A DNA stretch of 64,000 nucleotides from Gaiellasilicea sp963811885 (GTDB lineage Bacteria; Actinomycetota; Thermoleophilia; Gaiellales; Gaiellaceae). The position numbers were made by a program, and so were the translations under genes. Positions 10,660 through 19,103 of this stretch are shown here, piece after piece. Each line of letters begins with the position of its first letter. The stretch's first letter is position 1. Location: contig CAWETB010000014.1 of assembly GCA_963811885.1 (NCBI GenBank), positions 124,001 to 188,000 on the forward strand. The letters are read 5' to 3'. The notes under the pieces are model-generated. The model saw nothing but the letters and a program-made list of their open reading frames with translations, did no database searches and was not told where the DNA came from.

Positions 10660-12926
10660 TCAACGCTCCGAACGCACCGAGATCCGCCGGCCGTCCGACT
10701 CGAGCACGACGCGGCCGTCCTCGTCGGTGCGGTAGAGGCTCAGCCCTGGGCTGTCGCGGAGCGCGGCCAGCGTGGACGGCGTCGGATGGCCGTACTCGTT
10801 GTCGCGGCCGCAGGAGATGACCGCCACGGCCGGCCGCAGCTCGCGCAGTTCGTCCGCGAGCCCAGGATCGGCCGAGCCGTGGTGCGCGACCTTGAGGATC
10901 TCGATCCTGGCGCGACAGCAGGCGCGCCGTCACGTCCGTCTCGGCGTCTGCCGTCAACAGCGCATCGACCTCGCCGTAGCTCGCGAGGAGGACGATCGCG
11001 ATCCGGTTCGGGTTCTCGCTTGCCGTTCCGGCGCTGTCCGGCCAGAGCACGCGGAGCCGGAGGCGCCCGAGCCGAAAGCCGTCGCCCGCGCGCGTCTCGA
11101 CGACGGGCACACCCCGATCAGCCGCCTCGGCGAGCGCGGCACGCTCGAACGGGCCGGAGACCGCAAGCCGCGGATCGAGAACTCGGTCGACCGCGAGCCG
11201 CCTCAGGATGTCCTCGGCGCCGCCGACGTGGTCGCGCTCCGGGTGCGTGAGCACGATCGCTGCGAGGTGCCGGACGCCGAGGCCTCGCAGCTGGCGCGCC
11301 ACATCCGCCTCCGGCGGCCCCTGGTCGACGAGCACTGCGCCCTCGGGCACCTGGAGCAGGATCGAGTCGCCCTGGCCGACGTCGAGAAATGTGATCCGCA
11401 GCCCGGTCGGCGGCGGCAAGCGCGCCCCCGGAAGGAACTGCCACGCGAGGAGTGCCGGCATCACCGCCGCCGCGCACGTGATCGCCAGCGGTCGGCGCCA
11501 CCGCGGCAGCCGGTGCAGGGCGAGCAGCGCGACCGGCGTCCCGAGCAGCAGGCAGACCGCGGTGGTGGAGCCGACCTGAGCGAAGGGCAAGCCGCCGATC
11601 ACGCGCGCGCAGGCGGCGATGTACGCGGCCAACCAGCCGTTGAGCCAGCCGAGCGCGAGGGCGGCGGTCGGCAGCACCGGCTCGAGCAGGCAGCCGACGA
11701 GCGCGATCCCGAGCAGCGGCCCGATCGCCGGCGTGACGAGGGCGTTCGCCGGCAGCGAGTACACCGGCACGCTGCCGAACTGGAGCCAGAGGATCGGGGC
11801 GGTCGCAGCGCCGCAGGCGGTCGAGACGGCGATCGCCTCTCGGAGCCAGTTCGGGAGCGGGTAGCCCTCGAGCGCCGGTCGAAGCCGGGGCAGCAGCAGG
11901 AAGATCGACCCGACCGCAGCGAAGGAGAGCTGGAAGCCGGGCTCGAGCAAGCTCGCCGGGGTCCACGCGAGCAGGACCGCGGCGCCGAGCGCGAGGAAGT
12001 GCCAACGGTCGCGGGGTCGCGAGAGCAGCCAGGCAAGCGACGCGAGGCCGCCTGCAACACCCGCGCGCACGACCGACGGCTGCCAGCCGACCGCGAGGAC
12101 GTACCCGGCGATCGCGGTGATCGCCACGGCCTCGGCGGCAAGCCTCGGGATCCCGAGGAGCCAGGCCAGCCCGAGCACGCCCAGCGCCAGGAAGGTGATG
12201 TTCTGGCCGGACACGGCCAGGAGGTGGTAGAGGCCGGAGGCCTTGAAGTCGTCACGCAGGTCGTCCGTCAGCCCCTCGTCCTCGCCCAGGACGATCCCGG
12301 CGAGCACGGCGTGCCGCTCGCCTTCGAGGCCGGGCGCGATCGCGCGTGCGACGTGCGCGCGCAGGCGATCCGAGAGGCCGCCGATGCCGCCGCGCCGGCC
12401 GACCATCCGCCAGTCTCGCCCGTGCAGGACGACGTGGACGCCGCGGCGCGCAAGCCAGCCACGCTCGTCGAAGCCGTCCTCCGGACCTCGCGGCGCTGCG
12501 ACGGTCGCCCGGAGCTCCAGCACGGCTCCCTGGGGCGGCGAGCGGCCGAGCGGCAGTTCGAGCAGCACGCGCTCGCGGAGTCGACGCTCGTCGAAGCGCC
12601 GCACCTCGGCCGGCAGCCGCAGCGCGAACGTCGACGCGGCGCACCGGTCCGGTGACGACGGCAGTGACAGCCGCGGAGCGGCCGATCTCAGGTTTGAGCA
12701 CGCTCGCGTCGAGGGCGTCGAGCCGCACGCTCCCCCACCACCAGCCGCCGAGCGCGAGCGCCAGCGCACAGGCGGGCAGCCGAGCGCTCGGAATCGTCGC
12801 GGCGCCGGCCGCGACCAGCGCCACGAGCACGATCGCCCCCGACGCCGGCGCACGAAGCGCGTTCGCCAGCGCAAGGCCGACGCACGCCGCGAGCACGAGC
12901 AGTGTCGGCCAGGTGCGCTCGATCAG
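10660..12926 (-). CDS. comEC: ComEC/Rec2 DNA-uptake channel, two frameshifts
   Basis: The protein forms the inner-membrane channel that imports single-stranded DNA in competence. An N-terminal membrane/OB region (IERTWPTLLVLAACVGLALA) leads to the competence domain (KASGLYHLLAVSGQN, LASLAWLLSRPRDRW, GFQLSFAAVGSIFLLLP) and a C-terminal metallo-beta-lactamase-like domain (ITFLDVGQGDSILLQ, LTHPERDHVGGAEDIL, then LKVAHHGSADPG in the shifted frame). Single-base breaks lie near 12640 and 10910; reconnected it is about 755 residues, normal. The natural stop is TGA at 10660-10662 after RRISVRSER. Start is probably CTG at 12926 overlapping the comEA TGA. Confidence 0.87.
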
Positions 12927-13480
12927 GGAAACACCACGTCCCGCAGCTGCTCGACGCGCGCAGGGCCGATGCCAGGGATCGCATCGAGATCGTCGACCGA
13001 GCGGAAGCCGCCGTGCTCCGCGCGGTAGTCGAGGATCTTCTGGGCGGTCACCGGGCCGATCCCGGGCAGCGCGTCGAGCTCGGCCGCCGTCGCGGAGCTG
13101 AGACTGACGCGGCTGCCGGCCGTCTTGCCACCGCCACCCGCGACCCGACGTGGCACGAGCACCTGCATCCCGTCGGCGAGCGGTGCCGCGAGGTTGATGG
13201 CGGCGGTGTCGGCCGGCGCGGTCGCTCCGCCCGCACGGGCGACCGCGTCGGCGACGCGTTTGCCCTCGGCCAGCCGGTACAGACCCGGTCGCCGGACGGC
13301 GCCCGCGACGTGGACGACGAGCTTCGGCGCCGCAGCGGCAGGCTCGGCCACGAGCGCCTGGGGAGGCTGCTCGGAGGCCGCACCCGCGCCGGCCAGCGTG
13401 CGCCCGGCTACGGCCAGCAGCGCGAGCGCGGCTGCCGCGAGCACGAGCGCCTGCCGGCGCGACACGGGCAGGGAGGGCAT
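12923..13480 (-). CDS. comEA: competence protein ComEA (SLBB + helix-hairpin-helix)
   Basis: This is the membrane-anchored DNA receptor of transformation and type IV pilus-driven DNA uptake. Residues 8-32 form one membrane segment. A SLBB domain (KLVVHVAGAVRRPGLYRLAEG ends it) and a small linker precede two C-terminal helix-hairpin-helix motifs (LDALPGIGPVTAQKILDYR and DDLDAIPGIGPARVEQLRD). The 185-residue length and the domain order match ComEA exactly. It forms an operon with comEC and holA. Confidence 0.93.
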   Translation of the reverse strand: MPSLPVSRRQALVLAAAALALLAVAGRTLAGAGAASEQPPQALVAEPAAAAPKLVVHVAGAVRRPGLYRLAEGKRVADAVARAGGATAPADTAAINLAAPLADGMQVLVPRRVAGGGGKTAGSRVSLSSATAAELDALPGIGPVTAQKILDYRAEHGGFRSVDDLDAIPGIGPARVEQLRDVVFP

Positions 13481-13507
13481 GTCCCGAGCGTGCCGGGAGA
13501 ACCGCTA

Positions 13508-13526
13508 CGGAGGGTGAACGCCTCCG
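13508..13526 (-). terminator. hairpin between leuS and comEA
   Basis: CGGAGG and CCTCCG form a perfect six-pair stem around loop GTGAACG, about 25 bp after the leuS stop. There is no U-tract on the minus strand, so it may be a weak or Rho-assisted terminator, or only a processing site. Confidence 0.3.
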
Positions 13527-13550
13527 CAACAGTTGTGTGCCGGATTCGGG

Positions 13551-15971
13551 CTAGACGACGAAGTTGACGAGCTTGCCCGGGACGACGATCGTCTTCCGCG
13601 GCTCGCCGCCGTTCAGGTGCGCCCGCACTCGCTCCGACTCGCGCGCGAGGGCGACGAGCTCTTCCTCCGAGATCGATGCCGGCACCTGCAGCCGGTCGCG
13701 CAGCTTCCCGTTCACCTGCAGGACGACCTCGACGGTGTCGCGCTCGAGCAGCGCGGGATCGGCGACGGGCCACGGCTGCTCCCAGAGCTGCTCGCGCCCG
13801 AGCTGCTGCCAGAGCTCCTCGGCGACGTGCGGCGCATACGGCTGGATCAGCGAGACAGCGGTCTCGGCGGCGAAGCGTGCGTCCCGGCCGCCCGTGTCCC
13901 TGGAGAGCTCGTTGACGAGCTCCATCACGGCCGAGATCCCCGTGTTGAAGGCGAACCGGCGGCCGACGTCGTCCGTCACCTTCGCGATCGTCGCGTGCGC
14001 CTTCCGCGCGAGCGGGCCTCCCTCCGGCTCGCCGTCAGGCGCGTTCTCGACGACCTCGTTCACGACCCGCCACAGCCTCCGGACGAAGCGAGACATGCCC
14101 TCGGCCGCCTCCTCCGTCCACTCCATGTCCTGGTCGGCCGGGCCGAGGAAGAGAATGCAGAGACGGCCGGCGTCCGCGCCGTAGCGCTCGATCACCGCAT
14201 CCGGCCCCGTCGCCGCGCCCGACCGCTTCGAGATCTTCTTCCCGCCGGTCGTGACCCAGCCGTTCGAGAAGAAGCTCGCGAACGGCTCCCGGAAGCCGAT
14301 GTAGCCGAGGTCGTTCAGCACCTTCATCCAGAAGCGCGCGTAGATCATGTGCATCGTCGCGTGGTCGACGCCGCCGATGTAGAGGTCGACCGGGTTCCAG
14401 TAGTCGACGGGCGCGCGGTCGAACGGCGCGCTGTCGTTGTCCGGGTCGCAGTAGCGGAGGAAGTACCAGGCGGAGTCGACGAACGTGTCCATCGTCTCCG
14501 TCTCGCGCCGCGCCTCGCCGCCGCAGCGCGGGCAGGTCGTCCGGACCCAGTCCTCGGCCTGGGCGAGCGGCGGCTGGCCCTTCGGCTTGTAGTCCTCGAT
14601 GTCGGGGAGCACGACCGGCAGCTCGTCGTCCGGCACCGGCACGATCCCGTCGGTCTCGCAGTAGACGACCGGAATCGGGCAGCCCCAGTAGCGCTGGCGC
14701 GAGAAGCCCCAGTCGCGGAGGCGGTAGTTGACGGCGAACCGGCCGCGACCGTCCTCCGCGAGCTTCTCGACGATGCCGCGACCGCCCTCCGGCGCCGGCA
14801 GCCCGTCGAACTCGCCCGAGTTGACGAGCACGTCGTCCTCCGAGTGGGAGACGTACGGCAGCTCGGCCTCCCCCTCCGCCGGCCGGATCACCTGGCGCAC
14901 GGGCAGGTCGAACGCCTGCGCGAAGTCGTAGTCGCGCTGGTCGTGGGCGGGCACGGCCATGATCGCGCCGGTGCCGTAGTCGGTGAGGACGTAGTCGGCG
15001 ACGTACACCGGGATCCGCTCGCCGTTGACCGGGTTGACCGCGTGCAGACCCGTGAAGACGCCGGTCTTCTCGACCGCCGCGGCGCGCTCCTCGGTCTTCT
15101 TCGCCGAGGCGTGGCGCACGTAGGCCTGCACCTCGTCCGACTCGATCCGCGGAACCAGCTCGTGCTCGGGCGCGAGCACGAAGAACGTCGCCCCGAAGAG
15201 CGTGTCCGGCCGTGTGGTGAAGACGGTGACGTCCTCGCCCCACTCCTCGATCCGGAAGTCGATCTCGGCGCCCTGGGAGCGGCCGATCCAGTTCCGCTGG
15301 CGCGCCTTGATCGAATCGGGCCAGTCGACGGTCTCGAGGTCGTCGAGCAGCGCGTCGGCGTAGTCGGTGATCCGGAAGAACCATTGCTCCATCACGCGCG
15401 ACTCGACGAGCGCGCCGCAGCGCTCACAGGTGCCGTCGCCGAGCACCTGCTCGTTCGCGAGCACGGTCTGGTCGTTCGGGCACCACTTCACCGGCGCACC
15501 CTTGCGGTAGGCGAGCCCCTGCTCGAGGAAGCGGAGGAACTGCCACTGCTGCCAGCGGTAGTAGCGCGGATCGTGGGTCGAGATCTCCCGGTCCCAGTCC
15601 ATCCACCACCCCATCCGGCGCATCGTCCGGCGGATGTTGACGATGTTGCGCTCGGTGGTCTCGCGCGGGTGCTTGCCTTCCTTGATCGCGCTGTTCTCGG
15701 CCGGCAGCCCGAAGGCGTCCCAGCCCATCGGGTGGAGCACGCTCAGGCCGTGGCGGCGCCGGAAGCGCATGACGACGTCGCCGATCGTGTAGACGAGCAG
15801 GTGGCCGAGGTGCAGCGAGCCGGACGGGTACGGCAGCATCTCGAGCACGTAGCTCTTGGAGCGGTCGGCTGTGGCCGGGTCCGCCGGGTTGTCGACGTGC
15901 CACGCGCGCGCCTCGTCCCAGACGCGCTGCCACTTCTCCTCGATCGTCTTCGGGTCGTACGTCTCGCTCAT
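13551..15971 (-). CDS. leuS: leucyl-tRNA synthetase
   Basis: The enzyme charges tRNA-Leu. It is a class I synthetase of 806 residues. The HIGH-type motif PYPSGSLHLGH is near residue 50, a long CP1 editing domain (VTVFTTRPDTLFGATFFVLAPEH, DYGTGAIMAVPAHDQRDYDFA) follows, then a zinc-ribbon CPRCGG, the KMSKS equivalent KKISKRSG near residue 570, and the anticodon-binding domain. ATG at 15971 has CCGGAGA upstream and matches the family start. It is preceded by a leader-peptide attenuator. Confidence 0.96.
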   Translation of the reverse strand: MSETYDPKTIEEKWQRVWDEARAWHVDNPADPATADRSKSYVLEMLPYPSGSLHLGHLLVYTIGDVVMRFRRRHGLSVLHPMGWDAFGLPAENSAIKEGKHPRETTERNIVNIRRTMRRMGWWMDWDREISTHDPRYYRWQQWQFLRFLEQGLAYRKGAPVKWCPNDQTVLANEQVLGDGTCERCGALVESRVMEQWFFRITDYADALLDDLETVDWPDSIKARQRNWIGRSQGAEIDFRIEEWGEDVTVFTTRPDTLFGATFFVLAPEHELVPRIESDEVQAYVRHASAKKTEERAAAVEKTGVFTGLHAVNPVNGERIPVYVADYVLTDYGTGAIMAVPAHDQRDYDFAQAFDLPVRQVIRPAEGEAELPYVSHSEDDVLVNSGEFDGLPAPEGGRGIVEKLAEDGRGRFAVNYRLRDWGFSRQRYWGCPIPVVYCETDGIVPVPDDELPVVLPDIEDYKPKGQPPLAQAEDWVRTTCPRCGGEARRETETMDTFVDSAWYFLRYCDPDNDSAPFDRAPVDYWNPVDLYIGGVDHATMHMIYARFWMKVLNDLGYIGFREPFASFFSNGWVTTGGKKISKRSGAATGPDAVIERYGADAGRLCILFLGPADQDMEWTEEAAEGMSRFVRRLWRVVNEVVENAPDGEPEGGPLARKAHATIAKVTDDVGRRFAFNTGISAVMELVNELSRDTGGRDARFAAETAVSLIQPYAPHVAEELWQQLGREQLWEQPWPVADPALLERDTVEVVLQVNGKLRDRLQVPASISEEELVALARESERVRAHLNGGEPRKTIVVPGKLVNFVV

Positions 15972-15987
15972 CGCTGTCTCCGGGTAC

Positions 15988-16054
15988 AAAAAAGCCTCTC
16001 GCAGGAGAGGCCCGGGGGAAGCTCTCGCGGCTCCTCGCCGCGCTGGCCTCCTGC
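15988..16054 (-). terminator. leuS transcription attenuator (terminator and competing antiterminator)
   Basis: On the minus strand GCCTCTC, loop CTGC, GAGAGGC and six Ts (16011 down to 15988) form a textbook intrinsic terminator 17 bp before leuS. A hairpin CGCGGC-GAGGA-GCCGCG sits at 16042-16026. Segment A, GCAGGAGGCC (16054-16045), can pair with B, GGCCTCTCCTGC (16012-16001), which contains the 5' arm of the terminator, so A:B and the terminator exclude each other. A can also pair with UUUCCU (16063-16058) at the end of the leader-peptide codons. This is the geometry of ribosome-mediated attenuation. Confidence 0.75.
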
Positions 16055-16055
16055 T

Positions 16056-16076
16056 CTAGGAAAGAAGCTGCTTCAC
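16056..16076 (-). CDS. leuS leader peptide MKQLLS
   Basis: The seven codons GTG AAG CAG CTT CTT TCC TAG encode a six-residue peptide with two consecutive CTT leucine codons, rare in this GC-rich genome. It lies 45 bp upstream of the leuS terminator. The -10-like TAGCAT (16089-16084) ends seven bases before the GTG, so the transcript would start at the GTG and be leaderless. Stalling on CTT-CTT when charged tRNA-Leu is scarce would cover the UUUCCU segment and favour the antiterminator. Confidence 0.7.
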   Translation of the reverse strand: MKQLLS

Positions 16077-16083
16077 TGCGCGC

Positions 16084-16089
16084 ATGCTA
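16084..16089 (-). promoter_or_regulatory. -10 element for the leuS leader
   Basis: TAGCAT on the minus strand, seven bases upstream of the leader GTG, fits the actinobacterial TAnnnT -10. No clear -35 was seen. It overlaps the start codon of divergent lysA. Confidence 0.45.
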
Positions 16090-17340
16090 GCACTGTTCCC
16101 CGGCGGAACCAGGGTCGCGGCGGGCGTGCTGGAGCTCGACGAAATGCCCGTGACGGAGCTGGCGGAGCGGTTCGGGACGCCGCTCGTGGTCTACGCCGAG
16201 GAGGCGCTGCGCGAGCGCGCGCGGATGTTCCAGCGGGCCGTTCCGGACGCGCTCGTCGTCTACGGGACGAAGGCGTTCCCCAACGTCGCGCTGATGCGGC
16301 TGCTCGCCGAGGAGGGGCTCGGAGCGGACGTGTCCACGCTGGGTGAGCTCGCGTTCGCCCGCCGTGCCGGGATCGAGGGCGACCGGCTGCTCGTGCACGG
16401 GAACAACAAGTCGGACGAGGAGCTGCGCGCGGCGGCCGAGGCGGGCGCGCTCGTCGTCCTGGACGCGCTCGACGAGCCCGGGCGCGCGGCCGCCGCGGGC
16501 GTGCGCCGCGTCATGGTCCGCGTCACGCCGGGAGTCGAGACGGAGACGCACGAGTCGATCCGCACCGGCCACCGCGGCTCCAAGTTCGGGCTCGACGAGG
16601 ACGACGCGGTCGAGGCGGTGCGCGCCTCGCTTGCGGCAGGGCTCGACGTGGAGGGCCTCCACGTCCACGTCGGCTCGCAGCTCGCGGACGTGCGCGCGCA
16701 CCTGCTCGCGATCACGCTGCTGGCTCAGTTCGCCGACCGCTGCCGGACCGAGCTCGACTGGCTCCCGCGGACGATCGACGTCGGCGGGGGCTTCGGGATC
16801 CGGCACGTCGAGGCCGAGCCGGAGCCGGCGGTGGAGGAGCTCGTGCGATCGGTCGCGGCCGCGGTCTCCCGCGAGTGGCTGACGCGTGGTCTGGACGCGC
16901 CGCGGCTGATCGTCGAGCCGGGCCGCGCCCTCGTCGGGCCGACGGCGTTCACGCTCTACCGGGTCGGCGCGGTCAAGCAGGCGGGCGACCGCCGCTACGT
17001 CGCGATCGACGGGGGCATGTCCGACAACCCGCGGCCGCAGCTCTACCAGGCGCGCTACACGGCCGTGCTCGCGAACCGGGCCGACGAGGAGCCCGACGGC
17101 GTCTTCACGATCGCGGGCAAGCACTGCGAGTCGGGCGACGTGCTGATCGACCGCGCCGAGCTGCCCGAGCCGCGGCGCGGCGACCTGATCGCCGTTCCCG
17201 CCACCGGCGCCTACACGCTCGGGATGGCGTCCAACTACAACGGCGTCCCCCGGCCGGCGGCCGTCCTCGTCGGCGGAGGCGACGCACGGCTGATCCGCCG
17301 CCGCGAGACCGTCGACGACCTGCTCGAGCTCGAGCTCTAG
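16084..17340 (+). CDS. lysA: diaminopimelate decarboxylase
   Basis: This PLP enzyme makes L-lysine from meso-diaminopimelate, the last step of the pathway. Residues 25-35 (ELAERFGTPLVVYAEE) open the alanine-racemase-fold barrel; VYGTKAFPN carries the PLP lysine, HVHVGSQL and VGGGFGI are barrel PLP-phosphate contacts, and GKHCESGDVL holds the active-site cysteine from the partner subunit, with TGAYTLGMASNYNG at the C-terminus. At 418 residues it is full length. It is divergent from leuS, overlapping that promoter, and its TAG is shared as CTAG with convergent carH. Confidence 0.93.
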   Translation: MLALFPGGTRVAAGVLELDEMPVTELAERFGTPLVVYAEEALRERARMFQRAVPDALVVYGTKAFPNVALMRLLAEEGLGADVSTLGELAFARRAGIEGDRLLVHGNNKSDEELRAAAEAGALVVLDALDEPGRAAAAGVRRVMVRVTPGVETETHESIRTGHRGSKFGLDEDDAVEAVRASLAAGLDVEGLHVHVGSQLADVRAHLLAITLLAQFADRCRTELDWLPRTIDVGGGFGIRHVEAEPEPAVEELVRSVAAAVSREWLTRGLDAPRLIVEPGRALVGPTAFTLYRVGAVKQAGDRRYVAIDGGMSDNPRPQLYQARYTAVLANRADEEPDGVFTIAGKHCESGDVLIDRAELPEPRRGDLIAVPATGAYTLGMASNYNGVPRPAAVLVGGGDARLIRRRETVDDLLELEL

Positions 17341-18183
17341 CGGGACACCTGCTCCGCCGCCTCGAGCGCCGAGCCCTCGAGGACGAGCGCACCGTCGAGT
17401 GCCCGCGCTCCCGCGCCGCCGACCCAGACGGTCGTGCCGGTGTCGCGGAGGCGACCGACGGTGTCTGCCACCCCCTCGCAGCCGTGCGGGGTCCGTGACG
17501 GCGAGGACGAGCGCCTCCGGCTCGAGCCGCTCCACTATCTCGACGATCGTGTCGGGCGGCGTGTCGGCGCCCAGGAACGTGATCCGCCAGCCGAGCTCCC
17601 GAAGTGAGAGCCCGAAGATCACGAGCCCCAGATCGTGCCGCTCGCCCGGCGGACAGGCGAGCACCGCGCGTCGGCCCGAGCCGCGGTCCCACCCGCGCGC
17701 AAGGCCGAGCAGGCGACCGCGGAGCAGGTTCGAGGCGAAGTGCTCCTGCGCGACGGAGATCTCGCCGCGCTCCCACCCCGCGCCGAGCTCGTGCAGAAGC
17801 GGCAGGACGACGCCGGCGAGCACGGCTCTCGTCGAGTAGTCGGCCAGCAGGCGGTCGAACGCGGCGTGCGCGGCGGCGTCGTCGAGTTGCTCGAGGGCGC
17901 GGCGGAGCTCGGCAGCGGCAGCCGCCGCCGGCGCGACTTCCGCCAGGGCGGGTGGCTCGGAGCCGGCCTGCCTGGCCGCCTCGGCCGCCGAGAGCCCCGT
18001 TCCGAGCAGCTCCCGCATTCGTCGCACCCGCTGGACGTCGTCCTCCGAGTAGAGCCGGTAGCCGCCGGCGGTGCGCTCCGGCGTGAACAGGCCGTAGCGC
18101 CGCTCCCACGCCCGCAGGAGCTCCGTCGCGACGCCGGTGCGACGCGCGAGCTCGCCGATCCGCAGCTGTGCTGCTCCGTCCAT
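17337..18183 (-). CDS. carH: CarH/LitR-type MerR regulator with B12-binding photoreceptor domain, frameshift near 17490
   Basis: Residues 7-75 are a MerR DNA-binding domain (RIGELARRTGVATELLRAWE). A four-helix B12-binding cap and Rossmann B12 domain follow. The cap carries W137 then nine residues then E147-H148, the Wx9EH signature of AdoCbl photoreceptors, and residues 181-186 are ERHDLG, the (E/D)xHxxG cobalamin-binding motif. Such repressors are tetrameric on DNA in the dark and released by light-driven loss of adenosyl. One base is off near 17490 in a GGGG run; the reconnected C-terminus reads HGCEGVADTVGRL to LEAAEQVSR. ATG at 18183 fits the family start. Confidence 0.9.
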
Positions 18184-18190
18184 GTCGACA

Positions 18191-18278
18191 TCGTACAGAC
18201 TTTGGACAGAGATTTGACAGCCAGGATGCTGATGCGCTAGCTTCCTTGGACAAACATTGAACAACTACTGCACAAGGA
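18191..18278. promoter_or_regulatory. CarH operator: six 11-bp direct repeats in helical phase
   Basis: ACA cores occur at 18195, 18206 and 18217 and again at 18250, 18261 and 18272. Each triplet has exact 11-bp spacing and the triplets are 33 bp (three periods) apart. The units are TCGTACAGACT, TTGGACAGAGA, TTTGACAGCCA, then TTGGACAAACA, TTGAACAACTA, CTGCACAAGGA; consensus TTGnACAnnnn. Tandem 11-bp direct repeats are the known kind of site for CarH tetramers. The first triplet covers the carH promoter region and the -35 of the downstream genes; the second covers their leader and the Shine-Dalgarno. Confidence 0.8.
18214..18243 (+). promoter_or_regulatory. promoter of the DUF378-fasciclin operon
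   Basis: TTGACA at 18214-18219, an 18-bp spacer and TAGCTT at 18238-18243 form a consensus-like promoter. The -35 lies inside operator repeat 3, so CarH binding would occlude it. Confidence 0.65.
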
Positions 18279-18288
18279 GGGATCGCAC

Positions 18289-18525
18289 ATGAAGAAGCTC
18301 GACATCCTCGCCGCCGTGCTCGTGATCGTCGGCGGGCTCAACTGGGGCCTCGTGGCACTGGCGGAGTTCGACCTCGTCGCCGCGCTCGTCGGCCTCGACT
18401 TCGGCGAGACGAACGGCCTCAGCCGCATCGTCTACGGCCTCGTCGGCCTCGCCGCCGTCTACCAGATCGCCCAGCAGGCGGCCATCCGCCGCCGCTGGTC
18501 CACGCAGACCGCCCTCACCGCCTGA
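18289..18525 (+). CDS. DUF378 small membrane protein
   Basis: The 78-residue protein has two hydrophobic segments: residues 4-38, including LDILAAVLVIVGGLNWGLVAL with the NWGL signature of DUF378, and about 50-66 (VYGLVGLAAVYQIAQQ). The function of DUF378 is not known. The ATG is preceded by a strong AAGGAGG at 18275-18281, rare in this window. It is the first gene after the CarH operator and is followed by a fasciclin protein in 26 bp, so the pair is probably light/B12-controlled. Confidence 0.88.
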   Translation: MKKLDILAAVLVIVGGLNWGLVALAEFDLVAALVGLDFGETNGLSRIVYGLVGLAAVYQIAQQAAIRRRWSTQTALTA

Positions 18526-18551
18526 ACCCCTCTCGAAAGGAGTGGACCGAC

Positions 18552-19043
18552 ATGACACGTCTCGCCATCACCGCCCTCGCGGCACTCGCACTCGCGGTGC
18601 CCGCCGCCACGGCGGCGCCTGTGCGCCAGGAAGCGGCTCCCTCGATCGCGGGCATCGCCGCGTCGTCGCCGCAGTTCTCGACACTGCTGTCGCTCGTCAA
18701 GAAGGCCGGCCTGGCCGGCACGCTGTCGAAGCCGGGTGCGTACACCGTCTTCGCACCGACGAACGCCGCCTTCGCCAAGGTGCCGAAGGCGACGCTGAAC
18801 GCGCTGGCGAAGAACCCGGCCCAGTTGAAGCGCGTCCTCCTCTACCACGTCGTCGCCGGGAAGGTCACCGCTGCACAGGTGGTGAAGCTGCGCTCGGCGA
18901 AGACGCTCGCCGGCCCGACGGTGACGATCCGCGTCACCGGCAAGACCGTGCGGATCAACAGCTCGAAGGTGACCAAGGCCGACGTGGCCGCGTCGAATGG
19001 GATCGTGCACGTGATCGACCGCGTGCTGCTCCCGCCCGCGTAG
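18552..19043 (+). CDS. secreted fasciclin (FAS1) domain protein
   Basis: A signal peptide (MTRLAITALAALALAVPAATAAP) precedes one FAS1 domain. Conserved elements are FSTLLSLVKKAGLAGTLSKPG, YTVFAPTNAAFAKVP (H1), LLYHVVAGKV and the C-terminal IVHVIDRVLLPP (H2). FAS1 proteins mediate adhesion at the cell surface or in the matrix. The 163-residue length is that of single-domain bacterial FAS1 proteins such as MPB70. A good Shine-Dalgarno (AAAGGAG) lies before the ATG. It forms an operon with the DUF378 gene. Confidence 0.93.
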   Translation: MTRLAITALAALALAVPAATAAPVRQEAAPSIAGIAASSPQFSTLLSLVKKAGLAGTLSKPGAYTVFAPTNAAFAKVPKATLNALAKNPAQLKRVLLYHVVAGKVTAAQVVKLRSAKTLAGPTVTIRVTGKTVRINSSKVTKADVAASNGIVHVIDRVLLPPA

Positions 19044-19055
19044 CCGCTCCTCACT

Positions 19056-19091
19056 CCCCGCCGCCGTGGCTTCGTGGGCGCGGCGGCGGGG
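19056..19091 (+). terminator. strong GC hairpin after the fasciclin gene
   Basis: CCCCGCCGCCG (19056-19066) and CGGCGGCGGGG (19081-19091) form a perfect 11-bp stem with a 14-nt loop, 13 bp after the stop. There is no U-tract, as in many actinobacterial terminators. It separates the light-controlled pair from the selenoprotein gene. Confidence 0.55.
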
Positions 19092-19103
19092 TAGCCTCAG
19101 GCC

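Noticed and set aside
15988..16080. T-box riboswitch upstream of leuS
   Set aside because: No T-box sequence (GGUGGUACCGCG-like), and the leader is too short for Stem I; leader-peptide attenuation explains it better.
16084..16100. CIRCE-like half-site GCTAGCACTG near lysA
   Set aside because: Only one arm resembles TTAGCACTC; the second arm GAGTGCTAA is missing.
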